DNA of 64,000 nucleotides from Larimichthys crocea (Eukaryota; Chordata; Actinopteri; Sciaenidae), in assembly GCF_000972845.2 (NCBI RefSeq), contig NC_040016.1:4608701-4672700 (forward strand), given 5' to 3'. Under the pieces are notes generated by a model. The model was not told the DNA's origin. It saw nothing but the letters and a program-made list of their open reading frames with translations, and made no database searches. This document shows positions 1 to 14,048 of the stretch, one piece after another. A program made the translations under genes and the position numbers. Position 1 is the first letter of the stretch, and each line of letters opens with the position of its first letter.

Positions 1-3000
1 TTCAGTGTCATTCAAAAGTGAAGCCAAGTGGTTGTCTGATATACAGCTGCCTTCTTGGTGCAGATACATTCTAACAGACACTTGTTATGATATAATCTCC
101 CTCCATGTGCATGCTGACACAAATATATTTATTTAAACAAAGTGGAAGTATACAGTGTTATACTTACTATACTATTTCTTTGGTGCCAGCTTCTTAAATG
201 TGTTGGTGTTCTTCTATAATTGAACCCTGATGTAGAACTCAAATGTATTTGTATTTTTCACTGTTGTGAAGTCATCACCTTGGACATTTTTCAGTATTTT
301 CTGACAGTTTTATGAACAAAGGGATTAATCTATTTATTGAGAAAAACAGATTCATAGATGAATGAAAATATTTGTTAGTTTCAGTTTCAAGTATTCTTGT
401 GGCAGAAAAGTAAGTCTTGTCCAGGTGTTCAGCTGAATATTGGATTTTTTTCAGCACTGATGGTGATGCCATTCAGTGTCAGATGTCAGATCAGAACAAA
501 CTTTTAAATGCCATAACAAAAAGAAGAGTCACTAGATGGCAGAAAGGTACTTGACAACAGCGGCTCACCTGCAAGAATTGGGGTACTAGGTGAATCATCT
601 ATCCTGCTTTTGATCTCAGCTCTCAGAACTGAAAGCACATTTCGATATATATTTACGAAATAAAATCATTAATATTGTGATACCCCCATAATCTACCAAC
701 GTGCCACTTAGTTGTTGCAACAGTGCCTGTCTTTGTGATGCTTCTTTTTCTTCTCATTTATCCACAACTTTTCAAACACAACACGCCTAGCACCTGACAC
801 TCTGTCCCCTTTGAGTATGCAGCTTCTTACAGTCGATCATTCAGCCCCTGTTAATCTTTTGAATCTCTGATCTGAGAGCTCTTATTACACATACTCATAC
901 ACACTGTCATGTCCACTGGCATTGTGCTAATTGGAATTTAGTGGCTTTAACTGGGAAAAAAACAACTAGGGTGCCTTCTGCAAGTTGAGTATGGTTTTTA
1001 CCTTTTTGGTTCAGACACATGTCTCACTGACACATGGTCACACACTTGACTTTCAGGCATATGAAGTCGAGATGAGTAAGTGTCTAGTGAGCATTGGCTT
1101 AGTGACGGAAACATTCTTTGATGATGCGGGTCATAGAGTAACTCAAATGTGCTGTGTCCAAAAAAAACCTTGAAATAGATCCCTGAATGCCTCACCCAGT
1201 CTGTTCGTCCTAAGGAGGGTGGTTGTTACATTAAAGATTGATCCACGGCAGTACAGAGGAGCTTCCTTCTGAGATCAAAAAGAAGTCTGAAATAAACACT
1301 TGACACTGGATATGGACAAGATGACACCTCATCAGGGTTGTGTTGTGGAGAGAAAGCAACACTGTGCCAGCAACTCATTTGAGGCCCGGGTATCAAAGTG
1401 TGGCCTAGGCCTGCAGCCAACATCACTTCTTTGACCTTACTGAATAATTCAGGTACTTACCCAAATGCAACAGGGTGACTTTCAGTGCTGTCTTTCTCCT
1501 CCGAGCCTGGGACTCAGCAGTTAGTCACCATATCTCAGTCATGGAAAGTGTGATGAGTTTTAATCCAGACACTGCATATGATAATCTCCTCACCAGCTTA
1601 AATGTTCTGATTAGTGGCCGTGAGCCCAGTCTGAAAGTCTAGAGTATGTTTCTGGTTCAGTATTGAGGTGGATAGCTGCCAAGGAAACCAGTTGGACAGA
1701 GAAGTAGAGTGTGGTATTTGACATTGAGAGGGCACTGAGCATGGAGCCGTTCCGATGAGTGGCCGAGCTGCTCCGAGTAGCTGTGGCACAATCCTGGACC
1801 TTTGCCACCTGCATTTCTCCCTCCACCTCACTCCTTCTAGCTCACATCATACAATCCAGGCAGACTCTCATTAAGTGCCCCTTTGTTGAAGGATTACCAA
1901 GTTTATATTTAACCCCTGTTTGCACCATTACTGGACTCTCGTAGCAGTTGTTGGCACTGCCAGCTCATTTAGAATCCATATGTGTGTCCGTCTGGCGGCT
2001 GACTCCCATCTTTGTGTGTCCATATTTTCAGCCTCGCTGTCTCACATCACTCTTCTCTCCCTCACGATAAATTCAGACACTCTTTTATCTATTTTTGCCA
2101 GTGCAGGACCTAGTTTCTTCCCGTGGAGCCTCTATCTGCGCCTCACGTGCAGCCCCTGAACATTTAGAGAATTACCACCACAATGCACATTGTCCTGCAT
2201 TTGGACTAGTCAGACATCACATCACTGAAATTTGTCTGTGTGTGTGTGTGTGCATGTGCTGTGTTTGAGGGACATACTGTTCCCTTCTGTACTCATGAAA
2301 TTGAGTTCAGCAGAGTGAGTTCTAGTTTGTCTAGTTTGGGGGTTTGGCTGCTGGAGAAATGCACTTAAGCAACTCCTTCATGGTGAAAACGCTGTCAGGG
2401 TAGAAGAGGTCAGTGGCATGGAAACAACAGTTCTATTTTTGGGATTGGGTTTTTGTTTGTGCCCGTGTGTGTGTTTAACCCACTTGACCTTTTGTTTGGC
2501 TACACGTCACTGTCATAACTCTGAAATGTGTTTCTCTGTGTTGTGCAGGTAGACAGAGCGTAGCAGGGGTGGTTTTTCGAGCACATTAAGCCAGGCCAAA
2601 AGGTGTTTGAGGTTGAGGCACTGTAGGTAAGAACCTCTCTAGACCCCTATAAATCCACTGCTTGAAGAGTGTTTTACGTACTGTCACCAGTCTGCCCCAT
2701 CTGCTCCCCTGTGGGCTTGCTGTCTACCTCCCCGTCTGACCCTGACTGTGTCTCAGGTGTGGTGTTATTAGGTCAGGTCATGTTAGTGTTATATAAGTAT
2801 AAACCTGGAGGTATAGACAGCCCAGATTAGATATTAGGCAACTGTATCCTATAAAAAACAAACAAAGGAGCCCGTCTTTCATGGTCCACTATATTGTAAC
2901 TAAACACGAGCCAGTGGGGAAAGTCCATGTAGATGCCAAATATTGTCCTGGCTCTGAGTAAGTGAGGGTTGGACATTGTGATGGATTTGGACAGAAAGTT

Positions 3001-5446
3001 GATATGCCCTGTTTTAAGACTAATATAAATGCCTCACAAGGGAGCCATCAGAGGGACAGACTCAGGGTCTCTTTTAGAAATTACAGCTATGTGACCTTGT
3101 GTTAGAGTTTCACCAGCATGTCCATGTGTCATAACATACAAGTTACATCATAGCTGAGATGATCTGACAGAGGTAATTCTGTTATCAGGTCTCTTATATT
3201 TATCAGACTTTAAGCCTTGACATATTATAGAAAAAGTGGCCAACTTGGAACCTGCAAACGGATCCAGTTTAGTTTTGCTCAGCCATTCCTAGAGAGAAGA
3301 ATTGCACATTTTAGCTTGTTTGCAACTCTAAAGCATCTATTATTTGTCTTTTTTGCTTTGTGCAAATACAGTCTGGATGGTGAAGTGTGTATAAATGTTC
3401 TGCATGCAGGTTTTTCTTTTGCCCTTTCTTTCTCACAGCAGTACAGTACTTTTCCACTGTGCATCATTTAGCTTCCCTTTGTTTCTGTCTCTCTGTGGGC
3501 CTCAGGTGATCCTCAGTCAGCCTATTGGAACAAAGCCAAGCTTTTCCCATCAGCACCCACTCAGAAACCATCATGAGGCCCAGCACCCCAAACCCCAGGA
3601 GTCTCTGTGCCCTCTCCACCACCTTGTCTATGTATCACCTGCACTGCTCATTATTCAGGTAAAGAACTTTAGCTCAAGAGAAAAAAGACACAGTGATAGA
3701 AGGAGTGACAGAAAGATATCTGAATTTTAACACAGGTGAGGGATGAGATGTTGGGGGAACACTTCAGTGGACTGAGAGGGACGGGGATCGCTGTAAGGAA
3801 AAATGTGCACGGCTCAAATTTTATTCAGGAAAATAATTTTCCTTGCTTTTATGTCAGATGGAGTGGATTGAACGGTGTCTGCATTATGTCAGATGGCTGG
3901 GTACGCCGCCAGTTTGAGAGTAGTTATTATGGTGGATAAATGCTGCTATTTGGGGAAGGATTGAGGACTGGATGTTCACTTGACAAAGGAAGAGAAAGGA
4001 GGGCTGCATTAGTACAGCAAGGGGTGTAGATTTTGTCTGAATGGATGGGGGCGTCTTCAGAAGGGGGTATGGACAGGCTGTTCTGTAATCCTCTGACATG
4101 TGTGCCCTTCCTCACGTGCACACGCCAGCACTGCGGTGTCGAGCTGTCTAAAGCACAGCATCAGGCTGCTACACTGATGCCAACGCAGCCCACACTGCTT
4201 TGTATCAACAGCCAACGTCCCCACCCACACAGACCGTGAACACACTATGCATTTCATTTCACCTCACTATAAATCCTCCTACTCTTTTCTCACCTGTACT
4301 ATAGTGGACCTATATGGCTCTTGCCTCTCACCCTCTTTTCCTCCACTGAAATAACACATACAACCTTCAAAATAAGGCCACACTAAATGGTACTTTGTTA
4401 TTGTTATTGTCTATAGTACTTTTCTACATTATCGCATTGTTATGCAGTGAGTTGCAGTTTCAGTATATAGTATTATATAGAAGAATACCATAGAAATAAC
4501 TCTACATGTGTTTACCTTAGACAAACACAATGAAAGTAGTGGCTTACTCATGTGTTAGTGCACACATTACAGTGGGAATATTTGAGTTTACATTATCTAG
4601 AAAGTGATATTTTTCATTTAGAACGGTCAGAGTGTAATACCACTGTCATAAACATGGACAGCTGTACACATGTATTTGTTATGAATATAGAGATCAAAGA
4701 ATTAGTGAGTCTATAGTTTGCTAATAGCCAAACATAAAAATTAAAATCTCTTATTTTATGGTAGAAAAGTTGCACAATAGGACTTTGAAGTTTAAAGTAA
4801 GAAAATATATGGCTGTGCACCATCAAATTGCATTTCAGTTAAGTGAACACATAAGGTAGGTCCAATAAGGTCTAAATGAAAGTGAAAAGTATACGTCTAA
4901 GACTTTTAAGCATTTCACAGTTGATAGACTCTATCCAGAGGTTATTGGACTGTTCCTTGTGCTGAGACACTGATTTCAGATGCAGCCTTTGCTGCGAGCA
5001 AAATGAAAAGCAGAGTTGAACCATCCGGCATCCGACTATCACAGAAGCACGCAACACTTGTGTCTGATAGCCTAAAGCTTCTCTTGTTCCTGTCACGATA
5101 AGTAGGCTTACTAACTTTCAGGTGTGTATCCATCTACGTATGTGACTGTGTATGTGTGTGTTTGTGCGTGTGCGCATGCTCACTTCGATCTGTTTGTGCA
5201 TGTACTTGAAGTCAGTCTGTACCAATCCCCTAAGTTGCTGTAACTCTCCTCCATCTTTAAGCCTTATGTTGCTGTATTATGTTTTTTTGCACGTGTGTGG
5301 GCTTTTTCCAAGGATTAATATTCATCTGGGTGGCAGTCAGCAGGGACTGAAACTGTGTGCCTTCTGCAGTGTTAGGTGTCTTGGATGCAGCAGTGGCTTG
5401 TCTTCTTACCGCAATGATCACATCTCTTTGAATATGATAATATCAT
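1..5446. other. Non-coding DNA, no gene recognised
   Basis: I see no coding exon with recognisable homology here. The open frames are all short (at most 111 codons), low in conserved motifs, and lack paired splice sites with protein-like continuity. A short TG run lies near 2238-2253 and another TG-rich stretch near 5145-5180. The region could be intergenic or could contain far-upstream untranslated exons of the downstream kinase gene; the sequence alone cannot decide. Confidence 0.6.
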
Positions 5447-6072
5447 GTTTTTTTTATGTATAACCTTTATTTAACCAGATAAAAAACCTATTGAAATTAA
5501 GACCTCTTTCACAAGGGTGACCTGGCCAAGAAAGGCAGCAGCACACGTCATAGTGGTAAAAAAACAGACAAACAGCAGTAACACACAGTTACAGATACAT
5601 TACCAATTTAAAAGCATAGGCACTGTTCAAAAGATTTTCATTGTCTTTTTTTTAAGATGGAGTGGAATGCTTCCAGAGGAAGAAGTTCTGCAATTTTAAG
5701 TTCAGATTGGAGGGCATTACAAGCGGACGGGGCAGAGAAACTGAAAGCTTTTTTACCTGTTTCAGTTCTGACTCGAGGAGCAGCAAGATGCAGAATGTCA
5801 CTTGAGCGTAGTGCATAACGGCTTTCGGTTCTCCGAAGGAAAGTGCATAAAAAAGTGGGAGTTAAGCCAAGAAGCGCCTTATACACCAGAGTTATCCAGT
5901 GTGTGAAGCGTCTCATCTCCAAGGAAGGCATGCCAGCTTTTGTATATAGTTCACAGTAATGGGTGAGGCGGTGACAACCAGTGATGAACCGTAGAGAACA
6001 GTGATACACAGGAGTCAGGGGAAGAAGGCAGCTGGTTGACGCAGACATATAGGTTTCAAGCCATGGCTTCAC
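5447..6072 (-). mobile_element. 5'-truncated non-LTR retrotransposon (LINE), RT C-terminal tail plus 3'UTR
   Basis: On the minus strand a 144-codon open frame (6072 down to 5638) reads like the C-terminal tail of fish LINE reverse transcriptases. It has an RFITGC-type block, a YKALLGLTPTFL-like helix, an LRSSD block, a PRVRTETGKKAF block and an AP-x-x-CNALQ block, ending in a stop. Below it, about 180 nt form a 3'UTR that includes the common fish repeat sequence complementary to CTTTATTTAACCAG. The element ends in an AATAAA-containing stretch and a short A-run (T-run at 5448-5455 on the plus strand). The polymerase and endonuclease domains are absent, as expected for 5' truncation during target-primed integration. 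The tail frame is unbroken, which suggests a fairly recent insertion. The clade (L2, Rex or other) cannot be fixed from this fragment, and the 5' boundary is uncertain. Confidence 0.75.
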
Positions 6073-9000
6073 ATTTCCTTATTCTTCATCCATCCTTCTC
6101 CATCCTTCAGTGTTCCAGCATTTTCTCATCTCATTTTTTTCTCATCTTTCCTTTATGTTTATCTGTATATCCTTTGTTATATGAAAGGCCTGGCTCTTTT
6201 ATGCGTATGGCCATGTCCCATCCTTTTAAAGACATAATAGATACACATTACGTAGTTTGACAGTGTGCTGTCACCATTGCAGTGGCCTGCCCTTTTTGGG
6301 TAAAAAATAGCTGCTTCCAAATTTCTGTTTGGCTATGCACAATAATGCGTGTCTGGAAAGAGCTTTGGCCTGAAGTGTTACACTGAGAGTGTGCCATTGT
6401 GTTTAGTGTCCAGCTTTCAATAATATGCGATAAGGTCTATGAGTGTTGGTATTTATGGTAAGAGAGGCGCGTCTGTTTACATTTGGTGTGAGAGATGAGA
6501 TGGGTAGAAGTCCATCTTATGTGGGGTGATTGACAGCAGGAGTTGACACACTTTGGAGGTGAGGATATGTCGAGGACTCACACGCACGAAAACTCATGAG
6601 GTCCTCCGATTTGAGAGCAGGTCAAGTTCACTAGAAAGAGTCAGCTGCTGTGATTATTTTGCCTCCTTGACCTGCTCTCCTCCTCACAAGCACATCTTTC
6701 AGTATATTTGACTGGACTGGATTTAAATACACACATGAATAATGTTTAAACTGTCAGAGAAGATGCATACTATTTGAACGGATACTGTGCATTTAACAAT
6801 GCCAATAAAGAAAGCCCTGCTTGTGAACTGTGGAAAGATATTGTCAACTCAAGCCAACATTTCAATGCAAAAGTCCCTCTGAGATCACTCAATGCTGGAC
6901 GGAAATGCCACTGAGGCTAGGCTGGATTAAAAACACAAACAGATTCCCCGTGCTGTTACAACTGCAGCATGTGTTGCTTTATCTCTCCTGGCGGGCCTTT
7001 AAGTGTCCACGCTGTCACTGTTGCTGTATGGTGTTGAGTGTTGTTGATGTACAACTATGTCAAGGGCCCTATCTATAGGATTAACCCAACGCAGGCTTTA
7101 ACCCCAGTGTCAGGAGCCCGTCTAGGTGCTCGTGATACTGATATGTCAGCAGGCATCACTTGCTCACATGATGTAATCCAACTCGAAGGTCCCTGCCAAA
7201 CACAGTGACTATAATGGATATTTTGGGTTGACGTTTACCTGCCCACAACCTTGCTCGGTCCAGGCTAGTTTGATATTAAGACTTTGAGAATAGATACTAC
7301 TACACAAAATCTACATATAATATACAGTAATATCTATTCCAGAAACATATGTTGTTTCATTTTCATGGAAAGGACCACTCACTCTAATTGTCATCGGCTG
7401 CACAACTGCTGGCCAGGTGTGTCCAGAATAATTTGTTGTTTTCTTCTGAGTAGAATCACAGATTCTTGTTTGAACGCAGTCAGCTAAAGGTTTTTTTTTT
7501 TTCCAACCAAGCCACAATGCTGTCGTCCTATTTATGAAACTTCCTAGAAACTGAACTAAAGAGTGTGTGTATGCCAATGCTCTTTGACCCTCCTCAGCTG
7601 CAGGAGGAACACAGCCAAAAGGCCATGGAAATATTCCCGTCCAGGCCTGTTGGTGCAGATTGCCAGAGCCAAAACAACTCAGTGAATATGGTCACTGTGC
7701 AAGGTTACTTCTCAAAGTTTGTATGAATATGATAGATACAGTATAAAAAACGAATTGTCAATCAACATAAAACAGCATAACACTGAGAGTATCTTTAAAG
7801 AATTCAAAATATTTCTACACCATTTGGTTGCTGACAGATTCATTAGTCATTGTCGTTGTGCCTTACTATCAGCTCATAGTGAAATTTGTCTCAGTAACAA
7901 AATCGACCGCAGCGTGTTTGAGGCATCCAGTAGTGCAAGAACCCATTAGCAGCTCTCTCCCTGCGTGGAGCTGGTGTGGCTGCATTGTGCGAATGGAATG
8001 AAGCCAGCCGAGTCTCTGTCTAATGATTCTGAGAAGTGCTGACAGTTAAAGCTTGAATCCAGGAAGCATGTGATGTCCACATCCCCATTTCCTGTCCAGT
8101 GTTGCTAAAATTTACAGGTTTACAAGTACACTTTTTAATTTCAATGACTCACCGTTAGTCACAACTTTGGCAGTACTGTTGGATGATCAGATACTGGGAA
8201 GACTTCCTTATACAGTATGAGAGGGGCAAGTCATCCCTACTCTTTGTCAGTCCCGCACCAAGTTATAGAACTGTTTTAACTACAGACGGTTTAACAGCGA
8301 TCTCCTTTGTATGACTGTGAAGACTGATTGGCAGAGTGTCCCTTCCTCTTGGCACAGTTGTGAGTTAATTGGATAATTAATGTGAGACGCTTACTACTGG
8401 CAGGAGATTGGTGTCTTCCAGAACAAGTTCTCTCTGTCCCCCTTTGCTCTGAACACCGACAGATTTAACCCTGCCTGCTTCACAGCTTTGTGCTTGCTCC
8501 AGTAAGACTCCTCTCAGTTCCACACCCATCTTTCTTATCGACCATCATCACCTTTGCTGTCCTGTCAGTCCAAACTCTGCCTTCTGTGCGACACACATCC
8601 AGCAATCACAACATTTCAAGGGTTGTTATTTTGCTGTGATAAAAAGAAGGGCCCAGGTATAACATTAATGCTTGCCCTGTTTTCATTTGAGCATACCAGT
8701 GAACCGTCCCAATGAGTTGGCATGCACAGCATGAGCTGGCCAACCTAAATGAAATGTAGTCATTATTAATGTTATTAGCCACATATACCTATGTTTGCAA
8801 GTCAAAGCGTCTGCTGTGTGAAAGGGGCTCAGTGAACCAATGAAATGTTGATCCATACACAAAAACATCCACTTATTCCTAATAACGCAATCAACAATTA
8901 AAAATATAGTCAAGTAGATTAATTAATCATACCTTCTGTGATAATTTCAGCATAACTTTTATATTAAATGTGAAGTAAAAACCAAATCCTGCCTGTAACC

Positions 9001-12000
9001 ATCACAACATATCAGGCCAGGCTATATCAGCTGTATTGGGATCATAAATAAAATATGATATATAAGTATAAATAAGCATATTTATTGTTTTTAAGTGCTT
9101 TTGACAGGTTGTTGTTGTGGCATGTTGCAATATTTGATAATAGTGATACTTCACTATTGTCACATCTGTGTCAAACAACACAGGAATGTATGATCCATTG
9201 AGGACATTAGGATATTTTTGGTGCTATGCTTCTTATTTATGAACTAATTAGGCCAATCATCAGTCCAAAAACCCAGTGTGCTCCTTTCATCATAATCTTT
9301 CTGTGCTCCTTTTTACCATATTCTACCTCCCTGTTCAAGAAGAGACTGAGATGTTAGACAGGAAACGGGTTCAGGATGGGTGAGGGAGGGATGACCTTAT
9401 TACTGACACCCCTCTGCCCATTGCTCACACGCACACACATGCATTCATGTGCACGGCTGTCACGCAGCAAGACAGTGTTGCCAGTTGTGTCTTGCGTGAT
9501 GTGGATGTGCAGCATTGTTGTATCAGTAAGAATCTAATTTAGATGTTTAGAAGATGCTTTGAGGGCAACAATGTTCCTTTGTTTGTTCCTATGTTTCTTT
9601 GTTTTATGTGGTATCATCTTCCTGTCAGGTACAGTATATTTACAGACATAATAGAGACCACTGGTTTAAACGTAGACTGACAGGGTTTTGCAGGCAAAGG
9701 CAGGAACTGTCACCAGGTCTTGCCCAGTGTGTGCAGCTATGTCTTCAATGTATGCCCTATTGGCCCGCAGTGGCAGCCAGTGAATTGTTTCCCTTCTTTA
9801 TGATCCCTGTTTTTCTTTGTCTCTTGAGTTTGGCATGGAGCAGACTTTGTTTATTAATAGCCACCCCGCAGCCTGAATTGCTGTGGTATTCTTAGTGGAG
9901 GGCTTAGGTGTTTGGTGACCCATGAGGGATTTGGTTAGCGCGGTTTATCTGGTGTTATGTCATGTGAGGTGATCTGTCTGGAAAATGTCCCTGTAAATCA
10001 CCAAACAGGTAAGATCAGTCTTTTTCCAGTACAGTCGTGTCAGGTGCCAGGCAATCAGAGATAGAGCGTCAGTGTGTGTGTGTTTGTATTTACGTGTGGA
10101 GTTACTTTTTATGTGTGTTTTTGCAGGTTGAGAGCTATGCGCACATAAATATAAGTCGATGTGTTTACGCATGTTTCCCCACTACGTAAATCAGTCCAGG
10201 TAAATCCAGATTCATGCCACCTCATTCAGATTATTTGTCTCATCCTAAATCTTTTAAGGCTCTTGAAGTCGATAAGGTCAGCAGCAGTACAAAAAGACGT
10301 CCTCAGAATCATAAACATACACATAATATTTAATACATCAGAGCCATTCATGTATAAAGGACAAGTTTGTGTTTCTGTTGTTTGCCCTTCACATTACCTT
10401 TAATACCTCTGTACCTTGCATTTGTTTTGGATCTAAATTCACTCAGCACCTCTATATTCAGCGTCTCTTTCCCTGAGGTCTATGGCCACACAAGGGCAAA
10501 AGACTTCAGCCACCCTTCCTTCCTTCACTCCCCTCCCCTCAACCCCCCCCCACCAACCATCCTTCCATAGACGGGTCCCCTTAATGCAGTCATATCTACC
10601 GGATCACATTTCTAGGATGCTTGAACGTGCTGTTAAGCCTTGCGGAGCGGCCACAGCCATGATTCAATGAGACACTGGCCCGCTCGATAACCTCAGTGAC
10701 ATACCTGCTCTCTCTCAGTCCACTTTGCTGCCCCGTTGTTGATGATAGATGAAAGCTCCCAGATTAAGTTTGCTAAGTGAGCCGTTTGATCTCCATAAAA
10801 GTGTTGATCATGGTGAGGATGTCGAGACAGATGTCTGCATGACTCTGAATATGGAGCAGAATCTAATGCACAGGACATGTTGTTGCGGCTTCAGCTATTC
10901 GATCCAGATTTGATTTCTGGACCTTTCTGCGTTTTTTTGTTGTTGTTGTTGGGCATGTGACGTTTAATTTTTTTTACACTGCCAAGTATCAATGAAACTA
11001 CTTTGCAAGTTTGCATTCCATTGTAAAGCATATAAGTGCGCAATCAAGTAGCAGAAACAATGGCACAAAGCAAACCAACAATGAGAGAAACATGTTTGTC
11101 AGGTTGGTATTTAGTTATAGCTGCAGTTTCTTTGGCACTTTAAATCATTTCCATGGAAACAGCTACAGAAGAGCAGTAACTGAGATGCTGCTATACAGCA
11201 ATAAACTTTGGAAGTCGGCTTTTCAAATGGCTTGGAATGAAAATATCATTCTGTCTTTGTTATTGGTTATTGGTTGGTGTGTGTCCTTAGTTTACCTCAT
11301 GGCTCTCTCTCTGTAGTTAGGTTGTATATTATGTGTTTTATGGGGATTCAGATTGAATTTTAATTTAATTGGAATGTCAGATCTCTAAAGCCGGCTCAGT
11401 TCCAGCGTGTGCTTGTAACTGAGCCTGAATCCTGTCTGCTGTCAGAGAAGAAACTAAAATTGTCATTGAGTGACCTACAATCATCGGGCTGAAGAGGAGA
11501 GCGCACACAAACCAAGGACTCTGAAATCCATTTGCAAAGATTTTCCTCTGACCTTGTTAGACAGATTAAAATCTGTCCTCTCCTTGTTGTCAAGGCTGGA
11601 AAAACTCCTGATCTTGTCTGTTGTGTGAAGGTGAGGGTCTGCGAGTCCAACTTCCTGTTGGCTGCATATCCCTCCGTCTCAGTTTGCGACTGGCACGCAC
11701 CTCAGCGCTGTGAATTCCCTGCCAACTACCCCATACTGTATTCAGCCCATTTCTTTCAAGGTCAAAGCTTTCACTTCCCTGTATCTTCTTTTTTTTATTC
11801 TGTTGCTCTTTACTGCATGTCATTTCCTCTGTGCTGTTTTTAGTTATTTAGTTTGGGCTTCAGTGCACCATCATACGCCTGCTAAATTCCTCTGCACACA
11901 TTTAAAGGTTTATTGCTTAAACTATAAATCACTTGTAAATGTTTGTTTGATGTGAACATATTTATATCTGTTATTGTTCGTGTTCGTTTCAGCTGGTTCG

Positions 12001-13240
12001 TGAGCTTCATATAGAGTGTGTCATATGTCTTTATAATATGGATGTAAATGACACTCGTACTGCTTGTTGCTTTAATCAGTCTGGTGTCTTGCAGGTTATC
12101 CTGATTTTAATGTTGGCTCTTTGACATAACCAACTATTTCCAAAACTCTGTGATTGTTGCTGACATACCTGTATATTCACGCCGTCCTGTTTTCACGTTT
12201 TTCACCATTTGAGATTTGATTGGCGTTTTTTTAATCACTTAATCCTTTTGTGCCCTTTTTTCTAGTTTTCCCACTTGCTGCCCGATGAGCCAACTCTGAA
12301 TAGTCGCACAACGGTAGTGGAATGAATCAAGCATTAATAATAATTTTAAATAAAATTACGATTTATTCGACATTCAGTTAAAATTTGTAATTCATTTCAG
12401 GTACTAAGAACACCTGATGGTGCTGTGTGTTGGACTGTGAATACAGGGAATCAGAGGTGACAAAACATACCCTGCTGAGACTATGCGGGCCTTGTTTGTA
12501 AGAGTTGTCTGTAAATGGATGAAAGACATCCGAGCAGAGGTGTTTGTAGGAGGTGCTCAGGGGGTGTTAGGGCCACGATCAGATAGAAAGATTTAGATTT
12601 GTGTGTTTAAGTGTAACTGTGTCTATTTTCTACTTGTTTTCATGGCCTAATTTCCTCATGTGTTCCAAGAGGTAGGATTAGAGAGATTAGTGCTGGGCTT
12701 TCTGACTTTGTTTCCTGCCAGTGTCCAACTGTACTGTACAGCGCACACATGAACACACGCACAACATATCAAGAGCCCACAAACACGCAGACATACACTG
12801 ATGAACATGATACATGTCTTGGTAATGATACACCTTGCACTAATTGGTGTTGTGTTCCACCAGCAATTAAAAGGTAGACTCACATGAATGGAGACAGAGT
12901 GTAACTGGCTTAATCAGATGTTATTCTGCCCGCTACGATAATCTGTGTCAAGAACTCCTTGGAGGGTGCTAGACGAGGATTATAGTTTCCACTGTGGCTA
13001 CATAACACGCTATGGGCAACCCCCTCACGTCACCCTACTTTACCTTCATAGCACAACATCACCGTCATCTACTCTTTTATAAATCCTTCACATTCTTATT
13101 CAGCTGGGATCTATTGTGGTCTGTGAGAATTTCTCTATTATGGGCTGTAAATTAAAGAAAGGCATCCTTACAACTTTTATCTTGTGAGTTTGTCAAAACC
13201 CTGCACACATCTCAGAAACCAGCTGGGTTCAGACTCACCC
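6073..13240. other. Non-coding DNA, no gene recognised
   Basis: No recognisable coding exon, tRNA or structural RNA was found. Open frames are short and unlike known proteins. Homopolymer and simple-sequence patches are minor (T-run near 7491-7501, GTT repeats near 10938-10950). This is presumably upstream flank of the inositol hexakisphosphate kinase gene, and could hide 5' untranslated exons. Confidence 0.55.
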
Positions 13241-13254
13241 TCCTTCCTTATTTT

Positions 13255-13289
<35 letters not shown>

Positions 13290-13430
13290 TTCCTCGCTCG
13301 CTCTGCTCATCTCCCTCGCTGGCTCTCTCTCCGCTCTCCTCGCACTCTCTCATCATAGCCTCTCTCCTCATCTGCCTCTCTCGCTCCTCTCTCTCTCTCT
13401 CTCTTTCTCCCCCTCCCCCTCCCACCACTG
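13241..13430. repeat. CT-rich (polypyrimidine) tract with pure (CT)n runs
   Basis: Two pure CT runs (about 13258-13285 and 13387-13403) sit in a nearly uninterrupted pyrimidine-rich plus strand. Long frames on both strands across it are low-complexity artefacts (Ser/Leu-rich one way, Arg/Glu-rich the other). It lies some 0.6-0.8 kb before the first coding exon of the kinase gene, so it may be part of that promoter, but this is inference. Confidence 0.8.
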
Positions 13431-14048
13431 TCTTTGTTTGCTTGCTCCTTTCCCTGGAAGGGTTACCACCCAACAACCTGCTATGGGTGCTCCTGATTGG
13501 TGGATTGCTTGTGACGGGGGCGGTCCAATTGCCAGGCTTGTGAGAGCTTTACCAGTGGTGAGCCAGCTCTCAGCTGTCAGAGAGTGTTCAGTCTGCAGTG
13601 GAGGCACAAGCAGGATCTGTTTCTCTTGTTTGCGTTATGTGTCGCTGCAGCACTAGTGCAGACATCAACATTTAGAGGACTTTCTGTGGCTTTCTGTTTC
13701 AGCTACACGAACTGCCAGGAAAAAAAGGAGTTAAAGGAATTAAACAGCCCCTTAATCGTGGCTTTTTATTTTGTTTCTCCTCTTATTTCCTCCTTCCTGT
13801 CCTTTGTTTTCGACCAGCAGAATCCCCAGCAGCAGAGAAGAAGCAGGGTATCATCACAACAACAGCTTCTGAAGACATCGTGGGAATAACTAACCTGCAA
13901 GCCTAATGCGAAATACCACGACTAGTCCTCTGTGGATCTGCAGTGTGTGAGTGTGTTCGTATCCCTGCCAGATAGGGCCCCCACCACATTGTGTGTGCGT
14001 GCGTTAGGAGGCTAATGCCCACGGTAGTGTGGTCAGAGCCAGAGGAGG
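13431..14048 (+). promoter_or_regulatory. Probable promoter / 5'UTR region of the IP6K2-type gene
   Basis: This stretch lies immediately before the first coding exon. It contains no protein-like frame. Possible splice acceptors exist before the start codon (CTGCAG near 13936-13941, GTTAG near 14003-14007), so an untranslated first exon upstream is plausible, as in the vertebrate IP6K genes. No TATA box was obvious, and the transcription start site cannot be placed. Confidence 0.4.

Noticed and set aside
13177..13607. Overlapping 79-119 codon frames in the CT-rich tract
   Set aside because: Low-complexity Ser/Leu or Arg/Glu translations of the pyrimidine tract, with no splice context or homology.
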